A DNA stretch of 64,000 bases from Drosophila pseudoobscura (Eukaryota > Arthropoda > Insecta > Diptera > Drosophilidae), in assembly GCF_009870125.1 (NCBI RefSeq), contig NC_046679.1:9052001-9116000 (forward strand), read 5' to 3'. The translations under genes and the position numbers were made by a program. Of this stretch, positions 11,301-22,761 are shown in pieces (position 1 is the first letter of the stretch; the number at the start of each line of letters is the position of its first letter). The notes under the pieces were generated by a model. The model saw only the letters and a list, made by a program, of their open reading frames with translations. It was not told the DNA's origin and made no database searches.

Positions 11301-14300
11301 ACACAATAAACGTTTTCCAAATGTCCAAACAACAAACAAAAAAACAAAACCGATCTTTGGTTTCAAATATTTAGTTACATGGAAAAATCGAATGAACGTG
11401 AGGATTATCTTCCATGGTTGGTACCCGTGCCCCTACCAAAGCTCTTCATCTCTTAACTGCCGATATAGTCTAGGAATCCAATCAATCAATCAATCAATCA
11501 ATAATACTGCTCATTCTCAATCGATCAAAAAAAGCGCTCGCTCATCCACTTGTATTTGTATTCGTACCGATCGATTCTGTCGCTGTATATAGAGACCATG
11601 CCATTAGCTTCGCTCGCCCGCACTCGCACTCGCACCCCACACCTCATCCCATTCCGATCTCCGTTCCGATCCCAATCCCCCCAATACAACACGCTAACGT
11701 CTTACAACCCGTCCAATTCCCAAGAAGATCCTTGGTCGTTTCTCGATCTGTTCATTCCATGCTCCTTGCTCGTGCTGCGCGCGTGTTCCATTGGTAAATT
11801 TTGTGCTTGAGAGTTTAGTTTTCCTTTTGTTTGTCGTAAATAACCGGAATGTCTCTCTGTTGAATGTCCTACCCCCTCCGTTTGGAAGATCCGTATCTAA
11901 TCTGTATCTTCCATAGCTTTGTGGCTGGCGTTATACTGCGCGAACGATTGCCGGCCTTTGAGCGGATGCTTTGGCGCGCCTGTCGAGGCAATGTGTTCCT
12001 GCGCCAGGCCATGATTGAGACACCGCTGGAGGATCCCACAAATGTAGGTCGATCGATTAAGAGAATCAAACCGTACTCAAGTCCTTCTATTTAAAACCAA
12101 TTGCAGGGCGACCAGGTGCACAAGTCGGTGTTCATCATCTTCTTCCAGGGCGATCAGTTGAAGACGCGCGTCAAGAAGATATGCGAGGGCTTCCGTGCCA
12201 CGTTGTATCCCTGTCCAGAGGCCCCGGCCGATCGTCGTGAAATGGCCATGGGTGTGATGACGCGCATCGAGGACCTCAACACGGTGCTGGGCCAGACGCA
12301 AGATCATCGCCATCGCGTGCTGGTTGCGGCCGCCAAGAACCTCAAGAATTGGTTCGTGAAGGTGCGCAAGATCAAGGCCATCTACCACACGCTGAATCTC
12401 TTCAATCTGGATGTGACACAGAAGTGTCTGATTGCCGAGTGCTGGGTGCCCTTGCTGGACATCGAGACCATTCAGCTGGCCCTGCGACGTGGCACAGAGC
12501 GATCGGGTTCGTCGGTGCCGCCGATTCTCAATCGAATGCAGACATTCGAGAATCCGCCCACCTATAATCGAACAAATAAGTTCACCAAGGCCTTCCAGGC
12601 CCTAATCGATGCGTACGGAGTGGCCAGCTACAGGGAGATGAATCCGGCCCCATACACCATCATCACATTCCCGTTCCTATTCGCGGTGATGTTCGGGGAT
12701 CTGGGCCATGGCGCCATTATGGCGTTGTTCGGCCTGTGGATGATACGCAAGGAGAAGGGCCTCGCGGCCCAGAAGACGGACAACGAAATCTGGAACATAT
12801 TCTTTGGCGGTCGCTACATCATATTTCTGATGGGGGTATTCTCCATGTACACGGGCATGATCTACAACGATATATTCTCCAAGTCGCTGAACATCTTTGG
12901 CTCCCACTGGCAGATGTCGTACAACAAGTCAACGGTGATGGAGAACAAGTATCTGCAGCTGAGTCCCAAGGAGGACTACGAGGGCTCGCCGTATCCGTTT
13001 GGCATGGATCCGATTTGGCAGGTGGCGGGATCCAATAAGATCATCTTCCACAATGCCTACAAGATGAAGATTTCGATTATATTCGGCGTGATACACATGG
13101 TCTTTGGCGTTGTCATGAGCTGGCACAATCACACCTATTTCCGCAACAGGATCTCCCTGATCTACGAGTTCATTCCCCAGTTGATGTTCCTTCTGCTGCT
13201 GTTCTTCTACATGGTTCTGCTGATGTTCATCAAATGGATTAAGTTTGCGGCCACCAACGAGAGTAGGTTCCATCGAAAAACGATTACTTTTTCTTCAATT
13301 AAACAACGTTTTCTTCTACAGAACCCTACTCTGAGGCCTGTGCCCCCTCGATTCTGATCACATTCATCGACATGGTGCTATTCAACACACCGAAGCCTGC
13401 GCCCAGTGGCTGCGGGGTGTATATGTTCTGGGGCCAGCACTTTGTCCAAGTGCTGTTCGTTCTGCTGGCTCTCGGCTGTATTCCCATCATGCTGTTTGCC
13501 AAACCCATGCTGATCATGCAGGCCCGCAAATTGGCCAATGTAAGAAGTGGTTAACACGCATTCAACCGCATCTAGACATCATCACAACATCACTCCACAT
13601 GGCACTCCAGACTCAAGACTTATACTAACCGCTTCTCGTTTATTTGTGCTTTGTCCTCCCATTGAACACACTCCCAATCCACACCACTAAACCAAACCAA
13701 ACCAAACCACACGTAAATACCAATTCAAATACTAAAGGAAGAGGTTAGTCGTGTCGTAGTACTACTCCCTTGTGTGTTTTGCTGTGTGATCCCCCTTCAT
13801 CTACTGACTCTAATCTCATAATTTTTCTTGCACTTTCTGCACAGGTTCAGCCCATTGCTGGGGCCTCATCTGATGCGGAGACTGGTGGCGTGTCCAATGG
13901 CGGACCACATGGCGGCGGCGGACCCCACGAAGAAGAGGAGGAGATGTCGGAGATATTCATACACCAGAGCATACACACCATTGAATATGTCCTGGGTTCG
14001 GTCTCTCACACTGCCTCCTATCTGCGTTTGTGGGCACTCTCGCTAGCCCATGCACGTAAGTTCTCCCAATAACAGATCCCCCAATGGTTGACAAATGTTT
14101 TGCATACCCCCATAGAGCTGGCAGAGGTCTTGTGGACCATGGTATTGTCCATTGGTCTGAAGCAGGAGGGCTGGTTCGGCGGCGTCATATTGACCTGTGT
14201 GTTTGGCTTCTGGGCCATACTCACTGTGGGCATTCTGGTGCTAATGGAGGGCTTGTCGGCGTTCTTGCACACACTGCGTCTGCACTGGTTGGTTTTGAGT

Positions 14301-14453
14301 GGCGTGCTTCCAATTCAAAAGAAAACTGCTTAACAAACCTCTTTCCTTAGGGTCGAGTTCCAGAGCAAGTTCTACAAGGGTCAGGGCTATGCCTTCCAGC
14401 CGTTCTCATTTGATGCCATAATCGAAAACGGATCTGCTGCAGTAGAAGAGTAG
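8387..14453 (+). CDS. Vha100-1: V-type proton ATPase 100/116 kDa subunit a
   Basis: Coding exons are 8387-8503, 8566-8742, 8812-8940, then one of two alternative exons (9774-9931 or 10802-10902), then 11375-11416, 11917-12043, 12107-13262, 13322-13539, 13845-14055, 14116-14287 and 14351-14453. All joins keep frame and give 869 or 850 aa. The protein is the membrane a subunit of the V0 sector, which carries protons across organelle and synaptic-vesicle membranes. The N-terminal cytoplasmic half starts [18 protein letters not shown]. The C-terminal half carries the helices, including [11 protein letters not shown] and the [20 protein letters not shown] helix with the essential arginine. It ends in FQPFSFD plus a short acidic tail. 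Two introns start with the weak donor GTTGGT. The long introns at 8941-11916 leave room for further isoforms. Confidence 0.95.
8941..9773 (+). other. Vha100-1 intron 3
   Basis: Non-coding intron with T-rich stretches and a CA repeat (about 9703-9719) close to its 3' end. The open frames here come from low-complexity sequence. Confidence 0.7.
9774..9931 (+). CDS. Vha100-1: Vha100-1 alternative exon 4A
   Basis: A 158-nt exon between TTGTCAG and GTAAAT. It enters in phase 0 and leaves with two bases of a Gly codon. It encodes SVPTVYQ..., then [19 protein letters not shown] and a short basic-hydrophobic end. It matches my memory of a D. melanogaster Vha100-1 isoform segment with VPTVYQ and [18 protein letters not shown] shorter form starting after the CTGCAG at 9839 is also in frame. 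Confidence 0.8.
10802..10902 (+). CDS. Vha100-1: Vha100-1 alternative exon 4B
   Basis: A 101-nt exon between TTTCTAG and GTACGT with the same entry and exit phases as exon 4A, encoding [20 protein letters not shown] and on to MGPVQLG. Because 4A leaves in phase 2 and 4B enters in phase 0, the two cannot be spliced together in frame. Exon 3 cannot join exon 5 directly either, so exactly one of the pair must be used. Confidence 0.88.
11479..11502. repeat. (CAAT)n microsatellite in Vha100-1 intron
   Basis: About six copies of CAAT in the intron between the 42-nt exon and the next coding exon. Confidence 0.85.
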
Positions 14454-14700
14454 AGGACCCCGGAACAGAAGCAGCAACAGCGATAACCAAAGCATGCTGA
14501 GAGTCTCATTGAGCTATAATTACAAAAACTATCCAAATAAGCTGATCTATTGAAATTGAATTTAACAAAAAAAAAAAAAACGTAAAATATGTACGCTTTA
14601 ATGTTCAATAATCGTGAATTTATATCTATAGCCCCCAAGCACGTGTGTTAAATGCTAGTACATAATCGATTAATGTTCTATGTAGTTGTCGTCTGCCGTG

Positions 14701-14733
14701 TTTATTATATCTACTTGTATACTCATAAATAAA
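14701..14733. terminator. Overlapping poly(A) signals of Vha100-1 and Alg13
   Basis: A plus-strand AATAAA at 14728-14733 fits Vha100-1. A minus-strand AATAAA (TTTATT at 14701-14706) fits Alg13. Each lies beyond the other, so the two mRNAs should overlap by a few tens of bases at their 3' ends. Confidence 0.65.
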
Positions 14734-14774
14734 TAGCAAAACGCCCGCTTTAAGGGTCAGCACCAAAAGAACCA

Positions 14775-15314
14775 CTATTTGTTGGCGGAATGTGACCATC
14801 GATTGGCCATCAGCTCGTCCAGGGCATTCACAAACTTCAGCATGTTCTCGCTGGCCGACTCGTAGGCTCTGAGCGACGCGAAATCCAGAGTAGCCAGTTG
14901 GACGGCCAACTGGCTGGGTTTGCAATAGTAGAGGTACTGCTCGGAGGCCAGCTGCGTGGCCAATTCCTGCTGATGGTTGTCCATCAGCTCGTCGTTGACC
15001 ACAATGAGTCCAGCCTTGCCGTTAGTCAATATATCCATGCAGGTGCCGGCACCGGCATGGCCAATGATCAAATCGGAGGCCTTAATATCCTCAATATTGG
15101 GTCGAAACGTGTACTGCTCTAATTGGATGCCGTATTGCTGACTTATCCGTCGAGACACATCCGCTGGCACCGGCTCGGAATTGCCATGCTGCAGGATGAG
15201 TTTGCGGCACTCCCGGGATTGCAGGGCTTCCAGAGCCGCCTCTGACGCTACGGCCTTAATGAGCGCATCGAATTTTGTGGTTCCAACAGTCACATAAACG
15301 GTTTTTAAATGCAT
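14775..15314 (-). CDS. Alg13: Alg13, catalytic subunit of UDP-GlcNAc transferase for dolichol-linked oligosaccharides
   Basis: An intronless 179-aa protein starting MHLKTVYVTVGTTKFDALI. The VTVGTTKFD start, the FRPNIEDIKASDLIIGHAGA segment with its GxGT continuation, and VVNDELMDNHQQELA are the signature of the GT28 C-terminal half that Alg13 represents. With the membrane anchor Alg14 it adds the second GlcNAc to dolichol-PP-GlcNAc on the cytosolic face of the ER. There is no membrane segment, as expected. Length matches the short form, not the long vertebrate OTU-Tudor fusion. Its promoter side carries a cluster of ATATACCG motifs, and its 3' end converges on Vha100-1. Confidence 0.93.
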   Translation of the reverse strand: MHLKTVYVTVGTTKFDALIKAVASEAALEALQSRECRKLILQHGNSEPVPADVSRRISQQYGIQLEQYTFRPNIEDIKASDLIIGHAGAGTCMDILTNGKAGLIVVNDELMDNHQQELATQLASEQYLYYCKPSQLAVQLATLDFASLRAYESASENMLKFVNALDELMANRWSHSANK

Positions 15315-15373
15315 TTAACAAGCTTTCTTTATTATTATTTTTACATTACAGCTGATCTACCGAAAACTTTAAC

Positions 15374-15446
15374 ATATACCGTAATATACCGAAAGCTTGA
15401 TGAGATATACCGATATCTTGTTCGATTTCAACGTCAAAACATACCG
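15374..15446. promoter_or_regulatory. Cluster of ATATACCG motifs upstream of Alg13
   Basis: ATATACCG at 15374-15381, 15384-15391 and 15405-15412, and CATACCG at about 15440-15446, within 130 bp upstream of the Alg13 start. The reverse complement CGGTATAT resembles Ohler core motif 6, found in TATA-less Drosophila promoters. Confidence 0.6.
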
Positions 15447-17789
15447 AAAACGGTCACCTCGCAGCACTTCTTTTTAGAGCTTTCCGATTCAACCGTTACT
15501 TTTATGTATATGTTCTGGTTCATGTATATGTTTAAATTATTGACTTTGTATTTATAAACATATTTACTCAATTCATATAATGTTCACATTCATTTTGCCA
15601 CCCACGCACATACATTATTTCGCATGAGCTTCCCAAACTACCTGATATGCTGTGGCTGGCGCTGGCGCTGATGGTGATGCTGGCGACGGTCTGATGGGGC
15701 TGCCTGGCATTCTGTTCTCAGCCGTTGAGCTTAACGGTTGTTGTGTTCGCCTGCTCGGTAGATATAACGGTCGTGGTCGACGTCGTGGTCGCTGGGAGAA
15801 ATTGCAAGCTCAGCACGCCGGCGCACAAGTGCTGGGGAAGTGTGATTTGTTAAGATTTAATTCAATTATCAATCAACAACGTGCGCCTGCAAAAGTTTGG
15901 CCCACTACACTACGGCCATATACATATGTATATATTCGAATATATGCACGTACATATTTAAATTTGCTCTTGCCAGTGTAATTGTGTTTGTGGTTTTTAT
16001 GTGTGGGTGACCACACTCAAATGCGATTTACTGCACTTTTGCGTGGGTGTCGTCGTTGTCTCCAACATAACAGTAAAGGTGTGAAAGAGTAAACAAGCGA
16101 AACCAGTGAAGGGATAAACGGTAAATTAAATTATTCTCACGTTGCTTACTTGCTCTTGCTCTTCGAATTGCTCTTCGAATTGCTCTTCGACGCAGTGCGT
16201 TTGAATGTGTGTGTGTAGGTAAATGTTCTGTTCGTGTGGCCGTGTGTGGGAAAGTAATTGACTAATCAACACTTCATTTAATTTAATTTTTATTTCTGCA
16301 CACTTTCAACTTTGTTTATTTTTTTTGCCGTTTTCAAGTTTTTGTTTGCTGGTGGATTTGCGCTTGACTTGGCGGCATCTGGAAACGATTAAAAGATATT
16401 TACAGTTTCCCAGAGTACAGAGTACGCTAGTTCGCATCTCTCTCGCTCTCTCTTCTATTATAATTATGCTCTCACGCAGGATCCATAAATTAAAAGCAAA
16501 AAACTTTCCTTGGCGGGCGGCTGCTCATTTTATGATCGCAAATATTCATTGAAAATAGAAAAATATAATATTTTGCATATACAAATTTGTAGAAATCATA
16601 TTGGTACACTCGAAATCCAATTAGACCAGTAGTGCAAATTATCGAGGCGCCCATCCCGAGATCAGTTCTTCATTTGTGTCCGGCACACACACCCATGCAT
16701 ACCGCCCCCCCACCCTCACGAACGTCCGAAATCACTCATCGCCCAATAAATTCTGTCTTTATTGGTATTGGTGTCCGTTTGATGCTGCTGCTGATACTGG
16801 GAGAGGAGAGGAACAGCGATGAGCGATTAAATTTGTTTTAATGTCTTAATCGTGGGTGTGAGAGAGAGAGACGGAAGCAATATTTACATGTCCGTTTAGC
16901 CGGTGAAAAAGACCACACTGTCCAGCCTCCCCCTTTCTGTGTCTCTCTGAATAATCACATTCTCTCTTTCTACCAGACGCAAAGGCGCTACGGCATCGAT
17001 GTCCTTGTATTAATTAATTGACTACAAAGTATATGTATGGCCATATGGCTGCATCATCATCGCCTCGCCATCGGCTTGTACGCAGTTTATCAATGAAATA
17101 TAGCCATAAATTGGATCCCCAGCGGGAGTCAGTCCACACCCGTTCATCTCCCATCCCATCCCCATCCCCCCCATGGGCGTCATATCGTTTGCAGCCTTAT
17201 TTCCATGAAGGTCAGCCATCGTGTCAGCATCGGGTCAGGGGGATTGACTTCTGTAGTAGTTGTCGGCGTTTAATTGCTGTAATTTGCAAAAAAAAAACCA
17301 ACAAAATAACAGGAACAGCAGGAGAATAAGGGGGAGGCAGAGGAGCAGAAGTGGCTGATCAAATTAATGTCATAACTCAATTAGTCGGGGCGGACATATT
17401 TGCATGAATGCTCTTCTCTGCTCTGCTCTGCTCTGCTCGTTCGTATAAGCTAATTTATGGCGCTGTTGTTGTGCTCCTCAATTTATTCTCAAACTTAAAC
17501 TTTTCCCAATTGATAATGATGTCGGGAGTTCGGACATTCTGTTCTGTTCTGTTCTGGTCTGTTGTTGAGCCCCCGTAATCTCTCGCTGAATTGCAGATGA
17601 AAGGTCACGCCCCCCACCACCCAGGGGATTGACATTTTGTTATTGAATGTACCATATAGTAAATATTTCGACCATAAGGTACTTAATCTTTAACAAATAT
17701 AAATTTAACAAAAAATCAGCACTAGATTTAGACATTTTAAACAGCTTCTAATCGTTATCATACCTCTCAAAGTTTATAAAATCCTCGTG

Positions 17790-17890
17790 ATTATACAGAC
17801 AGAAAGACAGGAAAGAAGGACATGGTTTGATTTAAGCTGATCAAGGATTTAAATATCTGAATCTATTAGAATTCATTCTGGCTGTGGCCT
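17790..17890. mobile_element. Possible decayed mini-me/DINE-1 core fragment
   Basis: GACAGAAAGACAGG, then GCTGATCAAGGATTTAAATAT and ATTCATTCTGGCTG, follow the order of the intact element at 33912-34027 (GACA run, GCTGATCAAGAATATATATA, GATTCCTTCTGGACG). Divergence is high, so this is tentative. Confidence 0.4.
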
Positions 17891-18917
17891 AAAAAAAGGT
17901 CCTGCCTTCTCTTTTGAAGCATTCGCTTGTGCGTCTCGAGTCGAGTCTCAATTCAATTTTATTCAACATGTTTGTAGGTTTTTTCCTGGAACTTTCTGTC
18001 TTCGTAAAGACACATTCTATGTATTTCTATGTAGAAATAAAATATGGCCCCCTATAGGAGTATACGAGTGCATAGAAAGGTCCCTAGTACTGCCGAAATT
18101 TCGATTAGCGTAAGTCATTCCTCGTTTCAAATATGGAATTACCAACCCAGACTACTAAACTATAGTATTATTATGTTGCTTGGACCAGTTTCGAACAAGT
18201 TGCCAACGGATTTTCTAAGTGGGGAAATATCAGACGATTAAATGACGTTGACGGGAAAACGCCGTTCGGCGAATGGTTATGCGAATCTCGTAAGTAGAAT
18301 ATACGAGTACCCATGAAGATCTTTAGAGCGTTAGCTTTGTGGATCTAACGACAAAACAAAAAAACCCATTGCGTGACATAACTGCGGTGTGGGACTAGCA
18401 AAAGCGACAGTTGAATATATCTTTAGCTGTCTGCCAGAGGGATTGTCTCTACGAACATTACATGAACAATGAATGATTTGTTGTTACCCGTTGTTAATCA
18501 TACAGCGAGCGGGGATGAGCTAATGGCAGCGTTACGTTCTTGGCCACTCCCCCTCGCAGGTTTCGTTAACTAAACGATTACTTACCCCACAGACAGGCAG
18601 AACTGATGGCGGTGGTGCGGGCAACCCTTTTTTCCTGTGGCTTCGCTTCCTTTAGCCAGCCGCAAAACGGGAGAGGGCTGCCCAGTTTGATCGGCAGTGA
18701 CACATGACACAGAGCCACCAGAGAGAAACCACTTAAGTGGAGAGAATAATACTCGTACTGTCGTGATTGCAGGCAACCTGCAGCTGGATATCACATTACC
18801 TGCTGCCACCACACCGCACCACAAGAGGCAGGAAGTGGAAGTGGAAGTGGTGTAGCCCAGATCCTGATTACTAATCGATAGCTTCTTCCTGTCTTGCAGA
18901 ATCGTTTTGCACTCGAG

Positions 18918-21900
18918 ATGGTCGTCAAGGAGATGCCCCTGCACGAGAATCTCAGCATGGAGAATCGTTCTGGCAGTGCATCCGCTCCAACCACCACAAC
19001 GACCAGCTTCTCGCGGCAGGGCCGACACTACAGCCTGTCTCTGACCACAGCCGTGCTATTGTCCGCCTTCTTTCTGTGCACCCTGCTGGCCGTGGGCCTT
19101 ATTGTGTACAACTTTGCCACATGCGACCAACTGACGAACGGCGAGGACATTGTCTGCACCAGTGTCCATCTGCGGCACAAGCTGCGCCACGGCCACAGCG
19201 ATGGACCGCCCAAGTACGATCGGGATGTGCGCCTGCCCCGCTCCATTCAGCCGCTCAAGTACAACATCACACTGGTGCCGCAGCTGAGCGGCAACTTTAG
19301 CTTCGCCGGCACCGTGCAGATCCGCATACGAGTGCTTGAGGATTGCTACAACATCACCATGCACGCAGAGGAGCTGAATATCTCGCGCAGCGATGCAGCC
19401 GTCTACCGGGTGTTGGCCAAAGGGGAGCTCGACAAGGACACTCTGCGGATACACAAACAGTACCTGGTGGGGGCCAAGCAGTTCTTTGTGATCGAGCTGT
19501 ACGACAAGCTGCTGAAGGGAGCGGAATATGTGGTGCATCTGCGCTTCGACGGGATCATTCAGGACTACCTGCAGGGATTCTATCGCAGCTCCTACGAGGT
19601 GCTCAATGAGACGAGGTAGGTCTAGGGTCCTCCAGGGAGGTTTCATCTGGTTTATATTCTGGTTCCGCTTTCAGGTGGGTCGCCTCCACACAGTTCCAGG
19701 CCACGGATGCCCGACGCGCCTTTCCCTGCTTCGATGAGCCGGCTCTGAAGGCAAACTTTACGCTGCACATTGCCCGGCCCCGTAACATGACCACTGTGTC
19801 CAATATGCCCATTGTGTCCACCAATAAACAGTAAGGATTTCAGGGACTACCATGCCAAAGAGCCCCTCTAATGCGCCTTCTGTTGTATCCACAGCGAAAC
19901 AACAACCAACTATGTGTGGGATCATTTTGCCGAATCGCTGCCCATGTCCACATATCTGGTGGCGTATGCCATATCCGACTTTACGCACATCTCCTCGGGC
20001 AATATCTCCGTGTGGGCACGGGCCGATGCCATCAAGTCAGCGGAATATGCCTTGAGCGTGGCTCCCCAGATACTCAATTTCCTGCAGGACTTCTTCAATG
20101 TCACGTTCCCGTTGCCAAAGATCGACATGATCGCACTGCCCGAGTTCCAGGCGGGGGCCATGGAGAACTGGGGATTGATTACCTTCCGCGAGACGACAAT
20201 GCTGTACGATCCGGGTGTGGCAACGGCCAACAACAAGCAGCGTGTGGCCTCGGTGGTGGGTCACGAGCTGGCCCATCAGTGGTTCGGGAATCTGGTGACG
20301 CCTAGCTGGTGGTCGGACATCTGGTTGAACGAGGGTTTTGCCAGCTACATGGAGTACATAACGGCGGATGCCGTGGCCCCGGAGTGGAAGCAGCTGGACC
20401 AGTTTGTTGTCAATGAACTGCAGACGGTGTTCCAGCTGGACGCACTTTCCTCATCGCACAAGATCTCCCATCAGGTGTTCAATCCGCAGGAGATATCCGA
20501 GATATTCGATCGCATATCCTATGCCAAGGGATCGGCCATCATACGAATGATGGCACACTTTCTGACCAATCCAGTGTTTCGCCGCGGACTCAGCAAGTAT
20601 CTGCAGGAGATGTAAGTGCTACATTCTTTTGAAGAATTCCCCTCCTCAATTCAAACTTCCATTTTGTTTGGCAGGGCCTACAACTCAGCCACGCAGGACG
20701 ATCTCTGGCGTTTCCTGACAAACGAGGCGAAGTCCTCTGGTCTGCTGGATCACAGCACCAGTGTCAAGGAAATCATGGACACGTGGACGCTGCAGACGGG
20801 CTATCCGGTGGTGAAGATCTCGCGACATCCCAACACGAATGCCATTCGGCTCGAGCAAGTGCGTTTCGTCTACACCAACACCACAAAGGAGGATGAGGGC
20901 CTGCTCTGGTGGATCCCCATCACCTTTACCACCGACACGGAACTGAATTTTGCCAACACCCGCCCCACCACTTGGATGCCGCGCACGAAGCAGTACGAGC
21001 TAGAGAATCGGAATCTTTCCACCGCCAAGTGGTTCATCTTCAACATCCAGCAGACGGGCTACTATCGCGTCAACTACGATTTGGACAACTGGCGAGCCGT
21101 CACCGATCATCTAATGGATCCCAAGCGCTTTGAGGAGATCGCACCGGCCAATCGGGCCCAACTAATCGACGATGTACTGAATCTGGCACGTGGCTCGTAC
21201 CTGTCTTATGGCACGGCCATGAACCTCACCCGCTACTTGGGCCACGAGACAGGCCATGTGCCGTGGAAGGCGGCCATCACGAATTTCAATTTTATAGATT
21301 CCATGTTTGTCAATTCTGGCGATTACGATCTGCTCAAGGTATGGAATGCCACATCTCTTTAAGAGTTTTCTTCACTTATTAGAATTTCTTACCTTAGAAC
21401 TACCTGTTGAAACAACTGCGAAAGGTCTACGACGAAGTGGGATTCAAGGATTCGCAGAGGGAAAGCGAGGACATATTGTTGCTGTTGAAACGTTCGGAAA
21501 TTCTGAACATGGCCTGCCATTTGGGGCACCAGGAGTGCATTTCCGAGAGCAATAGGCATTTCCAAAACTGGGTGCAAACCCCCAATCCCGATGCCAACAA
21601 TCCGTAAGGAAACCCTCAACCTTTTATCAATCGAATGTGACCATAAAGAATGGATTTCTTTCTCCACAGAATTGGTCCCAATCTGCGTGGTGTTGTCTAC
21701 TGTTCGGCCATACAATATGGCACCGAATACGAATGGGACTTTGCCTTCGAGCGGTATCTGAAAACCAGCATTCCGGCAGAGAAGGAGCTGCTGCTGAGTG
21801 CCCTAGGGTGCTCCAAGGAGCCCTGGCTGCTCTATCGCTATCTGCGTCGTGGCATTGCCGGCCAGCACATTCGCAAACAGGATGTCTTTCGGGTCTTTGC

Positions 21901-22277
21901 TGCCGTTTCCAACACGGTGGTGGGCCAGCAGATAGCCTTTGATTTCCTACGCAATAACTGGCATGAGATCAACACCTAGTAAGGAACCATCACCAGCGTG
22001 ATGATTTGACGATTTTAATAGGGGACTTGTCCTGATTTTTCTTTCCAGCATGGGATCGCAGATATCCAACATACACACATTGCTGAAGTTTGCCACGAAG
22101 CGCATGAATTCCAAGTTCCAGTTGGCCGAATTCGAGGAGTTTGTGAAGGATGCCCACTGGGACTACGACAGGCCCATCCAGCAGATCGTCGAACAGGTGG
22201 AGACCAGCGTGGACTGGATGAACCGCAACTACAAGTCGATTGTCGAGTGGTTGAAGCTCGAGGCCCAAGAAACGTAA
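18918..22277 (+). CDS. Membrane-anchored M1 zinc aminopeptidase (aminopeptidase N family)
   Basis: Seven exons, 18918-19615, 19675-19830, 19895-20611, 20675-21338, 21398-21603, 21670-21978 and 22049-22277, join in frame to give 992 aa. Residues 1-41 are cytoplasmic and serine/threonine-rich. One membrane helix at about 42-66 makes it type II, so the catalytic part is extracellular. The exopeptidase motif AGAMEN is at 371-376. The zinc site HELAH is at 408-412 with its third ligand E431 in NEGF. The transition-state tyrosine is Y494 in [10 protein letters not shown]. All catalytic residues are present, so it should be active and remove N-terminal residues from peptides. The C-terminal ERAP1-type domain fills about 620-980. 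Synteny suggests CG14516 of D. melanogaster, but the fly family is large and I am not sure of the paralogue. Confidence 0.93.
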
Positions 22278-22761
22278 GCACGATCGGGCGGCCTTGGCTG
22301 GATCAATGCTGCAGCAGTATTAGAATACATTTTGCAACTGCAACTGCATTACGAGTACCATTTACCTTTAAGTTCGTGTTTTGGGCAACCAATGCATTTA
22401 TATTTAGTATTTATATATACTCGTATATCGAGTGTTTTAATGTTTGAGTTTCGCCAAAGAAGGCCTTTGGCCTTTGGCAGACAGATAAAAAAGAAAAAAA
22501 CGACGGCCACCGTCCGTCCAATGCTGAAGCTGAAGCGCTTGCCTCGTATCGTATCGATGTTTTCTTGTACTTTTTAATGTATGCTCGTACTTTGTTCATT
22601 ATTATTATTATTTCATTACAATTATGAGAGCCTTGTAATTTATAATTTGTAATTCCTACCCATATCTACCCGTACTTGTACTTAAATGTAAATCGAATTA
22701 AATGGAATGCAAATGGATTGTTAATTGGAATGCAAATCGCAACCAGATCAGTCGTCACTCA
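22278..22761. other. Convergent 3' region, aminopeptidase / nucleotide-sugar transporter
   Basis: AT-rich non-coding spacer between two stop codons. I see no exact AATAAA on either strand, so the genes probably use variant poly(A) signals, such as the ATTAAA near 22696 on the plus strand. No gene seen. Confidence 0.5.

Larger units (their letters stand above)
15315..18917. other. Intergenic and 5' region before the aminopeptidase gene
   Basis: No coding exon is supported. The left end is the Alg13 promoter. The right end has a pyrimidine-rich acceptor (GTCTTGCAG, ending at 18899) 18 bases before the aminopeptidase ATG, so a 5' UTR intron of that gene lies here. Also seen: three copies of GCTCTTCGAATT near 16156-16190, a CTCTG repeat near 17411-17438, and a stretch at about 17790-17890 that looks like a decayed mini-me core. 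Confidence 0.5.
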
